A stretch of DNA of 18,427 nucleotides, from positions 1 to 18,427 of the forward strand of contig CALBKH010000119.1 in the NCBI GenBank assembly GCA_937892955.1. Reading direction: 5' to 3'. A program made the translations under genes and the position numbers. Within the stretch, counting starts at the first letter, position 1, and the number at the start of each line of letters is the position of its first letter. Shown piece by piece: positions 1 through 7,419 of the stretch. The notes beneath the pieces are model-generated. The model did no database searches and had not been told where the DNA came from. It saw only the letters and a list, made by a program, of their open reading frames with translations. Source of the stretch: an uncultured Alphaproteobacteria bacterium (GTDB taxonomy: Bacteria; Pseudomonadota; Alphaproteobacteria; Rhizobiales; Ancalomicrobiaceae).

Positions 1-57
1 AGAGGCACATTAAACGCATCAAATCAACATGATGGTCCAACCGCGCACAGGTCTCAT

Positions 58-70
58 TATCTGTCGGAAG
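58..70 (+). repeat. Outer right-end 13-mer (TATCTGTCGGAAG)
   Basis: This copy matches TATNTGTCGSARG and lies 20 bp outside a second copy at 78-90. Matching motifs occur in opposite orientation at the other end of the element, so it is a likely transposase-binding site of the phage right end. Confidence 0.55.
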
Positions 71-77
71 TCGGGGC

Positions 78-90
78 TATCTGTCGGAGG
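78..90 (+). repeat. Inner right-end 13-mer (TATCTGTCGGAGG)
   Basis: Second right-end copy of the motif. With its flanks it matches the outer left-end copy at 14 of 15 positions: GCTATCTGTCGGAGG here against GCTATTTGTCGGAGG on the minus strand of 8113-8127. Confidence 0.55.
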
Positions 91-157
91 AAGGCGGGAG
101 ATGGTGGAATTTGCTGCAATTTGATGGGTGCGTGCCAACGTCGTCGAGAGACCAGCT

Positions 158-493
158 TTACTCGGAGCTTCGGAAGGAGGGGGCGACCGACCGGCGGAGG
201 CGCATCCAGAACCGATGAATCGATGATCGCGACGGAACACGGTCGCTCCCGAACCGCGCGCGCCCCTCCCGCACGATTTCTTCGAGAGACAGGAGCCCGA
301 ACCGCTCGACGAGGAAGATGGCGATCTCCCGATCGTTTTCGATGCGGGATCGGCGCGGGTGAAGGAAGGTGTCGAGTTTTCCCCGCCGGATCCGATCGGC
401 GGTGGACGATTGCGGACCGTCACCGCCGGAAACGTGTCCTTTTGCTGCGACGCCCGCGACCTTCTCGCCTTCTTGCTGCGCCCGGTCGCCCAT
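158..493 (-). CDS. Short basic HTH-like phage protein, unidentified
   Basis: The 111-residue frame begins just after the gpT-like gene. The first ~30 residues look low in information. The part from about residue 35 reads like a small DNA-binding protein: a basic stretch (RIRRGKLD), then helices around REIAIFLVERFGLLSLEEI, and a recognition-helix-like segment VPSRSSIHRFWMRLRR. This layout recalls short HTH proteins of Mu-like phages, such as the gp27/DUF3486 small terminase type, but I cannot assign it firmly. It is the last gene before the right-end repeats, where tail genes would be expected after gpT, so it may have been joined here by a deletion. The ATG at 493 is preceded by AGGAG at long spacing, and the start is uncertain. 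Confidence 0.5.
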   Translation of the reverse strand: MGDRAQQEGEKVAGVAAKGHVSGGDGPQSSTADRIRRGKLDTFLHPRRSRIENDREIAIFLVERFGLLSLEEIVREGRARFGSDRVPSRSSIHRFWMRLRRSVAPSFRSSE

Positions 494-517
494 TTTGATG
501 CCGGCTGGCTCCTACGC

Positions 518-1411
518 TCACCCGACCCACGGGGTGACGAGGAGTTCGGCCGTTCCCTTCCACTCGTTGGTCTCGCCACCGGTGCCGAGTTCGCTGTTGA
601 GGAGTTTCAGGCCGGCGCTTTCGAGCGAAGGCGGTACGACGAGCAGCGTCGGCTTGATGCCGAGCGGACGGCCGCCGTCGCCGCGCATGTTCTGCATCGC
701 CGCGCGCGCCGCCGCATAGGACGTCGCGTCGAGCGTCTGTTTCGATCCGTAGGCGAGCTGCCACAGGCCGAACCCGGCGTTCGACCGCGCCCGGACGCCG
801 TAGATGTACTCGTCCTTCCAGAAGACGTTGTCGTCATTGTCTTCGGTCAGGGCGGTGAGCTTGTAGGGAAGCCGCTCCTGGAACACCAACGGCTTGATGG
901 CCCGGCTGATGTCGAGAAGGAACCACGGCGTTTCCGAACCGCCGCCGGTGTTCGACATCGACGCGGTGGCACCGCTCGCGTCGGTCACCGGGTGGTCGCT
1001 GTCGAAGAAGTACTGCCCGTCGTAGCACTTCGACGTGAAGCCTTCGGCGAGAAGCGAGAACACCAGCTCGTTCGGGTGTTCGGCGGCCGACTTGCCCATC
1101 TCGGCCATGATCGGCGAGAAGACGCCGTAGCGATCGTCTTCGATGTCCGTCCGTCCGACCGAGACGGTGTTCTCGAACTTGCGGTTCTGGATGGCGTAGG
1201 TCGCCGCCGCAAGGTTCTGGATGAGGCGGTCGCCGACCCATTCGCGCATCTTGGGGAAGGTGCCGAGCCAGCCGTAGGTTTCGGATGACGCCGACGACGG
1301 CACCACCATCGCCACCTTGGTGTAGGCGTTGTCGGCGCCGGTGAAGCCCTTGTTGAAGGCGGCGTTGAAGGCGTCGTAGAGCGTCGAGAGATTGGCGCGG
1401 TTGATCAACAT
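518..1411 (-). CDS. Mu-like major head (capsid) protein gpT
   Basis: This 297-residue protein resembles the Mu gpT major head subunit family (about 300 residues), which forms the icosahedral shell. Recognisable features are the N-terminal segment (LINRANLSTLYDAFNAAFNKGF), a motif around GWLGTFPKMREWVGDR, a YGVFSPIMAEMGKSAAEHP block, and the C-terminal region with LGIKPTLLVVPPSLE. The frame is open throughout, and its length suggests a full protein. It starts at ATG 1411, four bases after the stop of the gpI-like frame, matching the usual I-T order. Later structural genes that normally follow T are absent, so the shell protein is probably made without the rest of the virion, if it is expressed at all. 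Confidence 0.85.
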   Translation of the reverse strand: MLINRANLSTLYDAFNAAFNKGFTGADNAYTKVAMVVPSSASSETYGWLGTFPKMREWVGDRLIQNLAAATYAIQNRKFENTVSVGRTDIEDDRYGVFSPIMAEMGKSAAEHPNELVFSLLAEGFTSKCYDGQYFFDSDHPVTDASGATASMSNTGGGSETPWFLLDISRAIKPLVFQERLPYKLTALTEDNDDNVFWKDEYIYGVRARSNAGFGLWQLAYGSKQTLDATSYAAARAAMQNMRGDGGRPLGIKPTLLVVPPSLESAGLKLLNSELGTGGETNEWKGTAELLVTPWVG

Positions 1412-1414
1412 CGG

Positions 1415-2432
1415 TCAGGCCCTCGCGGGTTCGGCGAAGGCGCGGGCCTTCACGAGTTCGTCTTCGGTGATGCCCATGCGGCGGCAGATCGACCGTTCGT
1501 CGTCGCTCAGGCGAGAGGAGTGTGCGGCCGGTTGGTCCTTCCGCGTGGCGGTCTGCGGGCTGACGATCGCGTTGAACGCCCCTCGCGTCCGGTCGATGAA
1601 GGCGTCGAAAGCGGTCTTGTTGACGCTGCACAGCGAGACGCCCCAATCCTTCAGGGCCGGCGGCAGGTTGCCGTTGCGGATCTGAAGCTCGACATGAGAC
1701 ACCGCCGCCTGTGCCGAGACGCCCTGATTGAGGCGGTGCACTTCGGCGACCGTCTGTTCGAAGCGCCGATCGGCACGAACTGCGTCGGGTCCGGCGTCGC
1801 CGCCTGCTGAGAGGTGGTGAGATCGCGCAGCTTGGCGAGGATCTCGGCATCGCTGGCGGTGTCGGGGAGACCGAGCGCCTTGCGGATCTCGGTCAGAAGC
1901 GCGTCGGGGCTCGACGGGGTCGCGTTCGGGTCCATGGGAGGGGTCTCCGCGCTTGCCAGCGCCGTGAGCTGTTGCAGGTTCGGGTTGTTGGTGAGTGCCG
2001 CGCGGACGATGGACCGAACGGTTCCATCCGGCGAATGGACGAAGACGGGCGAGAGGTAGCGGTACTCGCGCTTGCCGAGGTATTCCGCCGCGCGGCCCGT
2101 CCACGTCACCCGCCCCCAGATGCCGCTGGCGCGGGATTGAAGGGCGTCGATCCATCCGGCGGCCGGCGCGGGTTGGCCGTTCTTCTCGGCGCGGTCGATC
2201 TGGTGGTCGTAGTCGACCGGGATCTGTACCGGACGGCATAGCGCCGGCTCGTCTCGATGACGGCGGCGGCGTCGGCGAGCCGGTACGGCCCGCGTCCGTC
2301 TCGGCCGCCGAAGGTCCCGGACGGCATCAGATGGATCCACTGCTCGGTGGAGCCGACGGGCGACGAGGTCATGAGTTCGATCGCCGCCGTGGCGATCGTG
2401 TCGGGCGAAGCGGAGCGCGAGGGATCGGTCAC
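1415..2432 (-). pseudogene. Mu-like gpI protease/scaffold gene, two frameshifts
   Basis: Three minus-strand frames must be joined to give a gpI-like protein. The first runs from GTG 2432 (overlapping the mor stop as GTGA) and contains STEQWIHLMPSGTFGGRDGR. The second becomes meaningful near 2235 and has PVDYDHQIDRAEKNGQPAPA and YLSPVFVHSPDGTVRSI. The third takes over near 1760 with LPPALKDWGVSLCSVNKTAF and stops at 1415. Each switch is explained by loss of one base (or gain of two). In Mu, I encodes the head maturation protease and its C-terminal part serves as scaffold. The coding signal is strong on both sides of each break, so the lesions are recent or are sequencing errors. If they are real, no functional protease can be made. 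Confidence 0.8.
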
Positions 2433-2821
2433 GGCCGGCCCCCCTTCGTCGAGGTGCGCGGTGTGGCGTCGGTCAGCCGGTCACGCGCCCGCGCCTTCTC
2501 CACTGTGCGGATGTGGATCCCCATGGCGGCGGCGATCTGGGATATGGACTCGCCGCGTGTGCTACGCTCGGCGATCTCTCGGCGACGATCGGAGATGCGG
2601 GCGCCGTGGTTCATCGGAACGACGAAGGTCGTCCCGCGGTTGCCGAAGTGGTCCGAGAGTGCGCGTGCCGCCTCGAGGCCGATCGCGGTCACGAGACGGC
2701 TTCCTTCGTCGACGGTCCCGGGAACGTAGACCGATTGTCCCCCGAAGGCCTTCACCAGCGCGTCGGCGGCTTCCCGGCCGATCGCTCCGCAGATTTCCAC
2801 CATCGAGACGTGTTCGACCAT
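2429..2821 (-). CDS. Mor-like phage transcription activator
   Basis: This 130-residue protein resembles the Mor/C activator family (Mu Mor has 129 residues), which binds phage promoters and switches on middle or late genes. The N-terminal half has two related units, AIGREAADALVKAFGGQSVYVP (about residues 13-34) and AIGLEAARALSDHFGNRGTTFVVP (about 46-69), the helix-strand pattern of the Mor dimerisation region. The C-terminal part (about residues 75-115) is a helix-turn-helix with ISQIAAAMGIHIRTVEKARA. Its stop overlaps the GTG start of gpI, so the two are probably translated together. No clear Shine-Dalgarno precedes ATG 2821; ATG 2803 is an alternative. Two palindromes lie 90-150 bp upstream and may control it. 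Confidence 0.8.
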   Translation of the reverse strand: MVEHVSMVEICGAIGREAADALVKAFGGQSVYVPGTVDEGSRLVTAIGLEAARALSDHFGNRGTTFVVPMNHGARISDRRREIAERSTRGESISQIAAAMGIHIRTVEKARARDRLTDATPRTSTKGGRP

Positions 2822-2910
2822 GAGTGCCGCCGTTCGTTCGGGTCACCCATCGCCGGCCGGCCACCAGGAGCACCGGCCGGGCGTTCGAGACGCTCTCCGG
2901 CGATGGGCAT

Positions 2911-2926
2911 CCCGAATGTGTTCGGG
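2911..2926. promoter_or_regulatory. Dyad CCCGAA-TGTG-TTCGGG, operator candidate
   Basis: First of two dyads with the same half-sites, CCCGAA-N4-TTCGGG, upstream of the mor-like gene. Its centre is 34 bp (about three helical turns) from the centre of the second dyad. The shared half-site and spacing suggest a dimeric regulator that binds both; which regulator is unknown. Confidence 0.5.
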
Positions 2927-2941
2927 GGCACGAACGAAAGC

Positions 2942-2963
2942 GCCCCCGAACATGTTCGGGGGC
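2942..2963. promoter_or_regulatory. 22-bp perfect palindrome upstream of mor
   Basis: The 22 bases are a perfect palindrome with the core CCCGAA-CATG-TTCGGG and extra G/C pairs on both sides. The left arm (2942-2952) can also pair with 2919-2929 to form an 11-bp RNA stem with a 12-base loop. The element could therefore work as a DNA operator or as a leader hairpin in the mor transcript. There is no T-tract to make it a good terminator. Confidence 0.5.
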
Positions 2964-3015
2964 ATCATGAAAATCGGTGATCGGCGGCAGATGAGCGTAA
3001 CCGGAGAACCGGTAG

Positions 3016-3070
3016 CGGTCCAATCGACTTTCAGAAGGCCGATTAATAGTCGATAAAAGCCCTTGGACCG
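3016..3070. repeat. Nested inverted repeat upstream of mor
   Basis: The outer arms CGGTCCAA (3016-3023) and TTGGACCG (3063-3070) and the inner arms TCGACT (3024-3029) and AGTCGA (3048-3053) form a nested dyad around an AT-rich centre. It overlaps the -35 of the candidate mor promoter, so it could be a binding site for a regulator. The function is not known. Confidence 0.4.
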
Positions 3071-3509
3071 GGTTCGCCGCTTCTATTTGATCATCCCACA
3101 GCGGAGGTGGTCACGGCCGCCTGTGGGGCTTCTCTTCGGATCCGGGTCCAGGCGTGGCGCCGGCGCGGAATTCGGCCTATATTGTTGCGGCACATGTCGT
3201 CGCGCCCGCTCAGCGATCGGTGACGTGGAGCGACGGGGCGGGAACGGCCGCCCTAGTCTCGGCGTTGTCCGCCGGATTGCACGGTGATAGGTTCTACCTC
3301 GCACGCCGAGGCGCGGACCGATCTCCGATCGGCGAGGTGGAGCGACCGAACCGGATCGGCGGATTCAGGTCTCGACCCACAGAACACCGTCAGCGGACGC
3401 TTCAGGGACGCAGCACCCTGCCCACTGCTCGTTCTTCGACCGGCCGTCCTACCTCCTTCGAAACCACTTCTACGTCGATGTTGTCGCCGGGTGTTCGCTC
3501 CGACGTGAA

Positions 3510-3551
3510 GAGGCCCGATCGAAGCGGCGTCTACCGCCGCGACCGGGCCTC
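3510..3551 (-). terminator. Terminator-like hairpin after gemA
   Basis: GAGGCCCG (3510-3517) pairs with CGGGCCTC (3544-3551), and GCGGCG (3524-3529) pairs with CGCCGC (3535-3540) inside. The stem begins 19 bases past the gemA-like stop codon. The T-tract on the minus strand is short (TTC), so it is a moderate candidate for ending the early operon. Confidence 0.5.
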
Positions 3552-3569
3552 TCGCTCTCCCATCGATCG

Positions 3570-4016
3570 TCACTGTGACTTCGCCCGCCTCCTGCCGATC
3601 ATCGCCTTGAGGCCGGCAATCGCCTTGGCCGTCGTCGGGCCGTCGCAGAACCGCAGCGCCGAGACGCCGTAGCTGTGCTCGAGCCAATTGTTCAGCTCGT
3701 GCTCGTCCTTGCCGTCCGACCACTGGTTCCAGAGATCTCGGATCAGGTCGACCTGTTTCGGCGTCGCCATGCCGGGACGCCGGCCGAAGGTGCGTTGCGT
3801 CCACGAGGATCGGAAGCCGCAGGCCGTGAAATAGGCCATGACGGCTTCGAAGCCGGTGCGGTCGAGATCGGCGGCACTCTCGACGCCGCCGATCCGCACG
3901 AGGACCGCGCGATAGACCTCTTCCGATAATCCCAGTTGCTTCTTGGCGACATGGACGACGGCGATCTGTCGGGCGGTCGGAATCCGTCGTTGCCGATCGG
4001 TGATCCTTGCGGTCAT
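3570..4016 (-). CDS. GemA/gp16-like phage regulatory protein
   Basis: This 148-residue protein matches the GemA/gp16 family (DUF1018) of Mu-like phages, early proteins linked in Mu to modulation of host gene expression and DNA supercoiling. Visible family features are KKQLGLSEEVYRAVL near residues 26-40, a region ending in FTACGFRS, MATPKQVDLIRDLWNQW, and the C-terminal segment FCDGPTTAKAIAGLKAMIGR. The start at ATG 4016 was chosen because it overlaps the stop of the 87-residue gene as ATGA and because the family match begins just after it. A longer in-frame extension upstream is only the shadow of that gene. It is the last gene of the early operon and is followed by a hairpin. Confidence 0.8.
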   Translation of the reverse strand: MTARITDRQRRIPTARQIAVVHVAKKQLGLSEEVYRAVLVRIGGVESAADLDRTGFEAVMAYFTACGFRSSWTQRTFGRRPGMATPKQVDLIRDLWNQWSDGKDEHELNNWLEHSYGVSALRFCDGPTTAKAIAGLKAMIGRRRAKSQ

Positions 4017-4276
4017 GACGTGAACCGCTCCTTGCGGTTGGCGTTGACGAGGTCTACGGCCCGGTCGAGGTCGTTTTTGATGATGGCCATGAAAAGGGAG
4101 TACATTTCGAACAGCTTGCCGTTGTTCTCTTTCATGCTGAAATGATGATGCTGCATTTCCCCGGAAACCCATGTGAGCAGGTCTACTCGGTTGCGGAAAT
4201 ATTCGATGTCGTCGTACAGATTTTCGATTTTCAAGAACGGATCTATGTCGGTGAGTATATTGATGTGCTTGGTCAT
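4013..4276 (-). CDS. Hypothetical 87-residue early phage protein
   Basis: This acidic to neutral protein has no family I recognise. It has no membrane segment and no cysteine, and is rich in Asn, Asp, Glu, His and Phe, with probable helices around IENLYDDIEYFRNRVDLL and LFEMYSLFMAIIKNDLDRAVDL. A good ribosome site (GAAGGGAG) precedes ATG 4276, and its stop overlaps the gemA start, so it is very likely a real gene translated with its neighbours. Its codons use far more A and T than the rest of the window, which suggests later acquisition from another phage. It lies 35 bp downstream of the B gene. Confidence 0.75.
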   Translation of the reverse strand: MTKHINILTDIDPFLKIENLYDDIEYFRNRVDLLTWVSGEMQHHHFSMKENNGKLFEMYSLFMAIIKNDLDRAVDLVNANRKERFTS

Positions 4277-4311
4277 GGTGTTCTCCCTTCGGTTCGATCA
4301 ATTCGATATCG

Positions 4312-5115
4312 TCAGAGGGCGCGACGTCGATCTGTGAGCTTTCGGAGGAATTCGTTCGCGGCTTTCCTGCCACCTTCGAAGCCGATGGCGTCTTGAAGCT
4401 GCGAGATACCGATTTGCCGGTCTGCGGAGAGGCCCGCCGCGGCACGAAGAAGCGAGAACAACCGCCGCCATGTGGTCTCGATCGCGTAGGCGATCACCCA
4501 GTCGCGCACCGTGGCATCCTCGATCCCCCAGGCGTCGCAGACGGCGGCGATGTCGCCGCGGGTGCGGTCGATGCGATCACGAACCCGGATGCGATCTTCG
4601 ATCTGGTCGAGTGCAGCTTCGTTGGCGTGGGTTCGCTTGATTGTGTGTTCGTTGCCGATCATGATGATCGGCAGGCCGTACATGTCGTTGTAGTGAAGGA
4701 GTTGCCGAAGCGCGTTCAGGTCGATGTTCTGGACTTCGTCGCAGACGACGTATGGGCCTCGATATATTTTTCTGGAATCGAAGCCGAGAGACGTTCCACT
4801 ATCGGTGCTTCCCCAATTGAGCCAATGTTCGATATCTTTATTGAGCTCATAGGTTGATCTGCCGGTGAGATTAATGTTTAGGACTTTGGCGATGTCCTTG
4901 AGCACCGACTACAGGTTCCGTGATGCGGCCGAAAAGACCACATACCGGGCGTCCCTATCCTCGCGCAGGAAGCGCTGAACGATCGTCGTCTTGCCGACGC
5001 CGGCCGAACCGGTGAACAAGGCGACCGAACCGGTATCCCGCACGAGACGGATCTTCTCGAGGGTTCGCTCGGCAGTCGGGGTCATGACGAATTCGCCGGC
5101 AGGCGTCCGTTTCAT
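4312..5115 (-). pseudogene. MuB-like ATPase, interrupted by in-frame TAG
   Basis: The B-type protein binds DNA as an ATP-dependent filament, captures target DNA and activates the MuA transposase. Residues 36-43 are a Walker A motif (GSAGVGKT), and a Walker B-like VVCDE lies at about 123-127, followed by a sensor-like IIMIGNE. The reading frame is one frame of 267 codon positions, but position 69 is TAG (4911-4909), between SRNL and SVLKDIAKVL. A single C-to-T change from CAG (Gln) would explain it. The first piece (4909-5115, 68 residues) has the P-loop only; the second could start at GTG 4905 but lacks it. Unless the stop is read through, B is inactive. The start overlaps the A stop (ATGA) and has a strong AGGAGG ribosome site. 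The total is shorter than Mu B (312). Confidence 0.82.
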
Positions 5116-7163
5116 CCACGCCTCCTCATGGCCGCGGCAATTTTCTTCGTGATTTCATTGTTATAGTGGTTCTCTTCGTCGATCCGGTCCTGTTCTGCCG
5201 CCGCGTCCCGCGTCTTGCGTTCGGCTCTCTCGGCTGTCGTCTCGGTGATGCGTTCGGCGATCCGGGCGGTCTCGTCGGTGAGCCCGATGACGGCGGCGAC
5301 GGGTGGTGTTGCGATGGCTGGGAGATCGGACACCAGCGCTGCTCGTTCGGCGCGGGGATCGACCGCCGGTACCGAGTGGCGGAGGTCTCGGATCGCCCGC
5401 TTCTTCTCGGTGGAGCGCCGTTCGGCCTCTCTCGCACCTTCCGGGTCGAGGAGAGCGAAAGGCCGGTCTTCTTCGGCGAAGCCGATGATCGTTCCGCTTC
5501 GGTCCTTGAGAGGGATGGCCGACCACTCGCCGTACTTCGGGATGAGGGCCGTGACCTTGTCACCGTGGAAGGCCAGCAGCTCGCGGCAGGTGTACCGCCG
5601 CCCCTTGTGGGTGATCGTGCCTTGGCTGACGGTCTTCTCCTTGGCGTCGGAGAAGGCGATCAGAAGTGCCTTCTGGTCGACCGCGGTCGCGCCCCAGCCG
5701 GCGGTGATCGCCTCGTTCCACACCGCCAGCGGAGACTTGCCCGCGAGCGCACCGCGTTGCGGGCGGATTTCGTAGAGGGCGAGCGCGCGAGCGATCTCCT
5801 CCCGGAGATCGTCGAACATACCGGGGTAGGGATCGGGATCGCGGCCGACGTTTGCCGTCTTCTTCTTCATGCGGTCGCCGCCGATCCATCCGGGGATCGT
5901 GTGGAACACCGTCCGCTCGAGAACCGAGAAGATGCCCTCGATCGGCTTCGCGGCCGCGTTGTAGGGCTTGGCCCGGATGATGTTGGAGGTGCGCTCCGCC
6001 CAGGGCGCGACGGTTCCGAGGGTCCGTCGGCCTTCACGGTCGATCAGTTTCAGCGCGTCGTCGACGAATTCGGCCCAGTTGTATTCCGAGCCGTTGTCGA
6101 GGTAGAGCGCGCGCGGCGCGCCCCAAGCCCGGACCATCCGGGCGAAGCTGGCGATCACGTCGGCGTTGCGGATGCCGTCGCCCTTCTCCAGGAGGAGCGG
6201 GTCGAGCCACACCCGGTTCGTCGCGAGATCGAGCCACGCGACGGCCTTCGGCGTGATTGCCGAATCGTCGTCGCGGCGGATGAGAATGTCGATCGGGTGA
6301 ACGTCGCCGACGACGACATCCATGGGGAAGAGGCCGCTGCGTGTCCGGCGGATCCGGGGCTTGGCGTCCTCGTGTGCCTTACGATCGGCATCGAAGATGC
6401 GAACCTTGCGGTGGATCGCCTCTCGGTCGACGTGACCCTTCGGGATGTGGCAGATGCGCTCGCGCACGACCTGGTCCGGGGAGAAGCCGGCGGCGACCGT
6501 CAGGTTCGCGAGCTTCCGTGCGGCGAGCAGGCGGATGTTCGAAGGCGCCTCGCCGGCTTGGACGAGCCCCCGGATGTACTGGCGAAGGTCACGGCCGATG
6601 CGCTCCTTCGTCGTCTCTTCGAAGGGCACGGCGGCATCCCATGCGCGGGTGACGACGACGCGCGCGGTACCCGCATCGCGACGCTTCGTGCGGCCGAGCC
6701 CCGCCAAGCCGCCGGCCTCTTCGTAGTCCTTCAGACGGCGCAGAACGGACCGCTCGGAGAAGGTCTTCCGTTCGCCGTCTGGCCGCATGTGGCGCCTGCC
6801 GGCGATCTCCCGAACGGCGGCTGCTCGCTCGGCGGAGCCCTTCGGATGAGTGAGGGCCGGGGCGATGAGGGCGTGGAGCCAATCGCGCTCGATCTGCGCT
6901 CGCATGCCGTGGTTCAACCGGCCTTCGACCGGGCTGCGAAGCGTCTTCAAACATTCTTGGAGATCGGCCGGAAGGCTGTCGACGCTGACCTGATAGGAGG
7001 TTCCGGAGCGGCCGCCGCGGCCGTGGACCTCACGGACGACGAGGGTGGCACCGCGCCACTTCATATCACCGCGATTGCAGGCCCGCGTAATGGCCAATTC
7101 GATTGCTCGGTCGGTGACGCCGAGTAGTGAGGCGAGAACCTTGGACGGGACGAACTCGGTCAT
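5112..7163 (-). CDS. MuA-like DDE transposase
   Basis: This 683-residue protein (Mu A has 663) catalyses the strand nicking and joining of replicative transposition. The N-terminal ~70 residues form the Mu-type winged-helix DNA-binding region (VPSKVLASLLGVTDRAIELA). Residues ~90-250 hold the end-binding region. The RNase H-like core carries the catalytic triad: D287 (VVVGDVHP), D356 (ALYLDNGSEY) and E409 (NAAAKPIEGIFSVLER). The spacings (69 and 53) are close to those of Mu A. A barrel-like domain follows, and the C-terminus is a basic helical tail ending KKIAAAMRRRG. The frame is uninterrupted, so the enzyme may still be active. Its start overlaps the previous gene's stop, and its stop overlaps the B start, both as ATGA. 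Confidence 0.93.
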   Translation of the reverse strand: MTEFVPSKVLASLLGVTDRAIELAITRACNRGDMKWRGATLVVREVHGRGGRSGTSYQVSVDSLPADLQECLKTLRSPVEGRLNHGMRAQIERDWLHALIAPALTHPKGSAERAAAVREIAGRRHMRPDGERKTFSERSVLRRLKDYEEAGGLAGLGRTKRRDAGTARVVVTRAWDAAVPFEETTKERIGRDLRQYIRGLVQAGEAPSNIRLLAARKLANLTVAAGFSPDQVVRERICHIPKGHVDREAIHRKVRIFDADRKAHEDAKPRIRRTRSGLFPMDVVVGDVHPIDILIRRDDDSAITPKAVAWLDLATNRVWLDPLLLEKGDGIRNADVIASFARMVRAWGAPRALYLDNGSEYNWAEFVDDALKLIDREGRRTLGTVAPWAERTSNIIRAKPYNAAAKPIEGIFSVLERTVFHTIPGWIGGDRMKKKTANVGRDPDPYPGMFDDLREEIARALALYEIRPQRGALAGKSPLAVWNEAITAGWGATAVDQKALLIAFSDAKEKTVSQGTITHKGRRYTCRELLAFHGDKVTALIPKYGEWSAIPLKDRSGTIIGFAEEDRPFALLDPEGAREAERRSTEKKRAIRDLRHSVPAVDPRAERAALVSDLPAIATPPVAAVIGLTDETARIAERITETTAERAERKTRDAAAEQDRIDEENHYNNEITKKIAAAMRRRG

Positions 7164-7390
7164 CGCCTGACACCCAAGAGTTCGATGACCATCTGTTGAC
7201 GTAAATCGTTCGCCCGCCTTCCGAAGCGCTCACCCTTCAATGCCTTTTCCGCAGTCTGTCTATTGACACCGTGCGACTTACACCATGCATTGAGACTGGT
7301 TCCGCGCGCCACGAGGGCGGCACGGATGGCGTTGTACAGGTCTGTCCCCGCAAGGGGAGTGAGAGGGAGGGTGCGCTTGAGTTGGTGCAT
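7160..7390 (-). CDS. Ner-position small HTH regulator
   Basis: This 76-residue basic protein lies where Mu encodes Ner, the repressor of early transcription. It has a helix-turn-helix pattern at about residues 30-55 (GTSLNAWCKSHGVNRQTAEKAL). The match to Ner proper is loose, so the name rests on position, size and the HTH. The gene is divergent from the repressor-like gene, with only about 29 bp between the start codons. Its last bases overlap the transposase start as ATGA. A TTGACA hexamer on the minus strand (7426-7421), inside the start of the repressor gene, could be the -35 of its promoter; the matching -10 is poor. Confidence 0.7.
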   Translation of the reverse strand: MHQLKRTLPLTPLAGTDLYNAIRAALVARGTSLNAWCKSHGVNRQTAEKALKGERFGRRANDLRQQMVIELLGVRR

Positions 7391-7419
7391 ATTGCCGACG
7401 ATTGCACCTGTTTATGTGT

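Larger units (their letters stand above)
2822..3569. other. Gene-free 748-bp phage spacer
   Basis: No open frame here looks like a protein on either strand; the frames present are arginine- and proline-rich shadows. The stretch holds the two CCCGAA-N4-TTCGGG dyads, a nested dyad at 3016-3070, a possible minus-strand promoter (TTGGAC at 3018-3023, 17-bp spacer, TTACGC at 2995-3000) and a terminator-like hairpin at 3510-3551. In Mu-like phages this interval between the early genes and mor usually has several small genes, so it may be decayed. Confidence 0.5.

Noticed and set aside
2919..2952. Rho-independent terminator from the paired mor-upstream arms
   Set aside because: No T-tract follows on either strand, and the arms are better explained as parts of two dyads with identical half-sites.
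3154..3672. 172-residue plus-strand frame in the phage spacer
   Set aside because: Rich in Arg, Ser and Pro, with no recognisable domain and partly opposite gemA; no ribosome site seen.
5166..7127. 653-residue plus-strand frame opposite the transposase
   Set aside because: Antisense shadow of the MuA-like gene, which has an intact catalytic triad and coupled neighbours.
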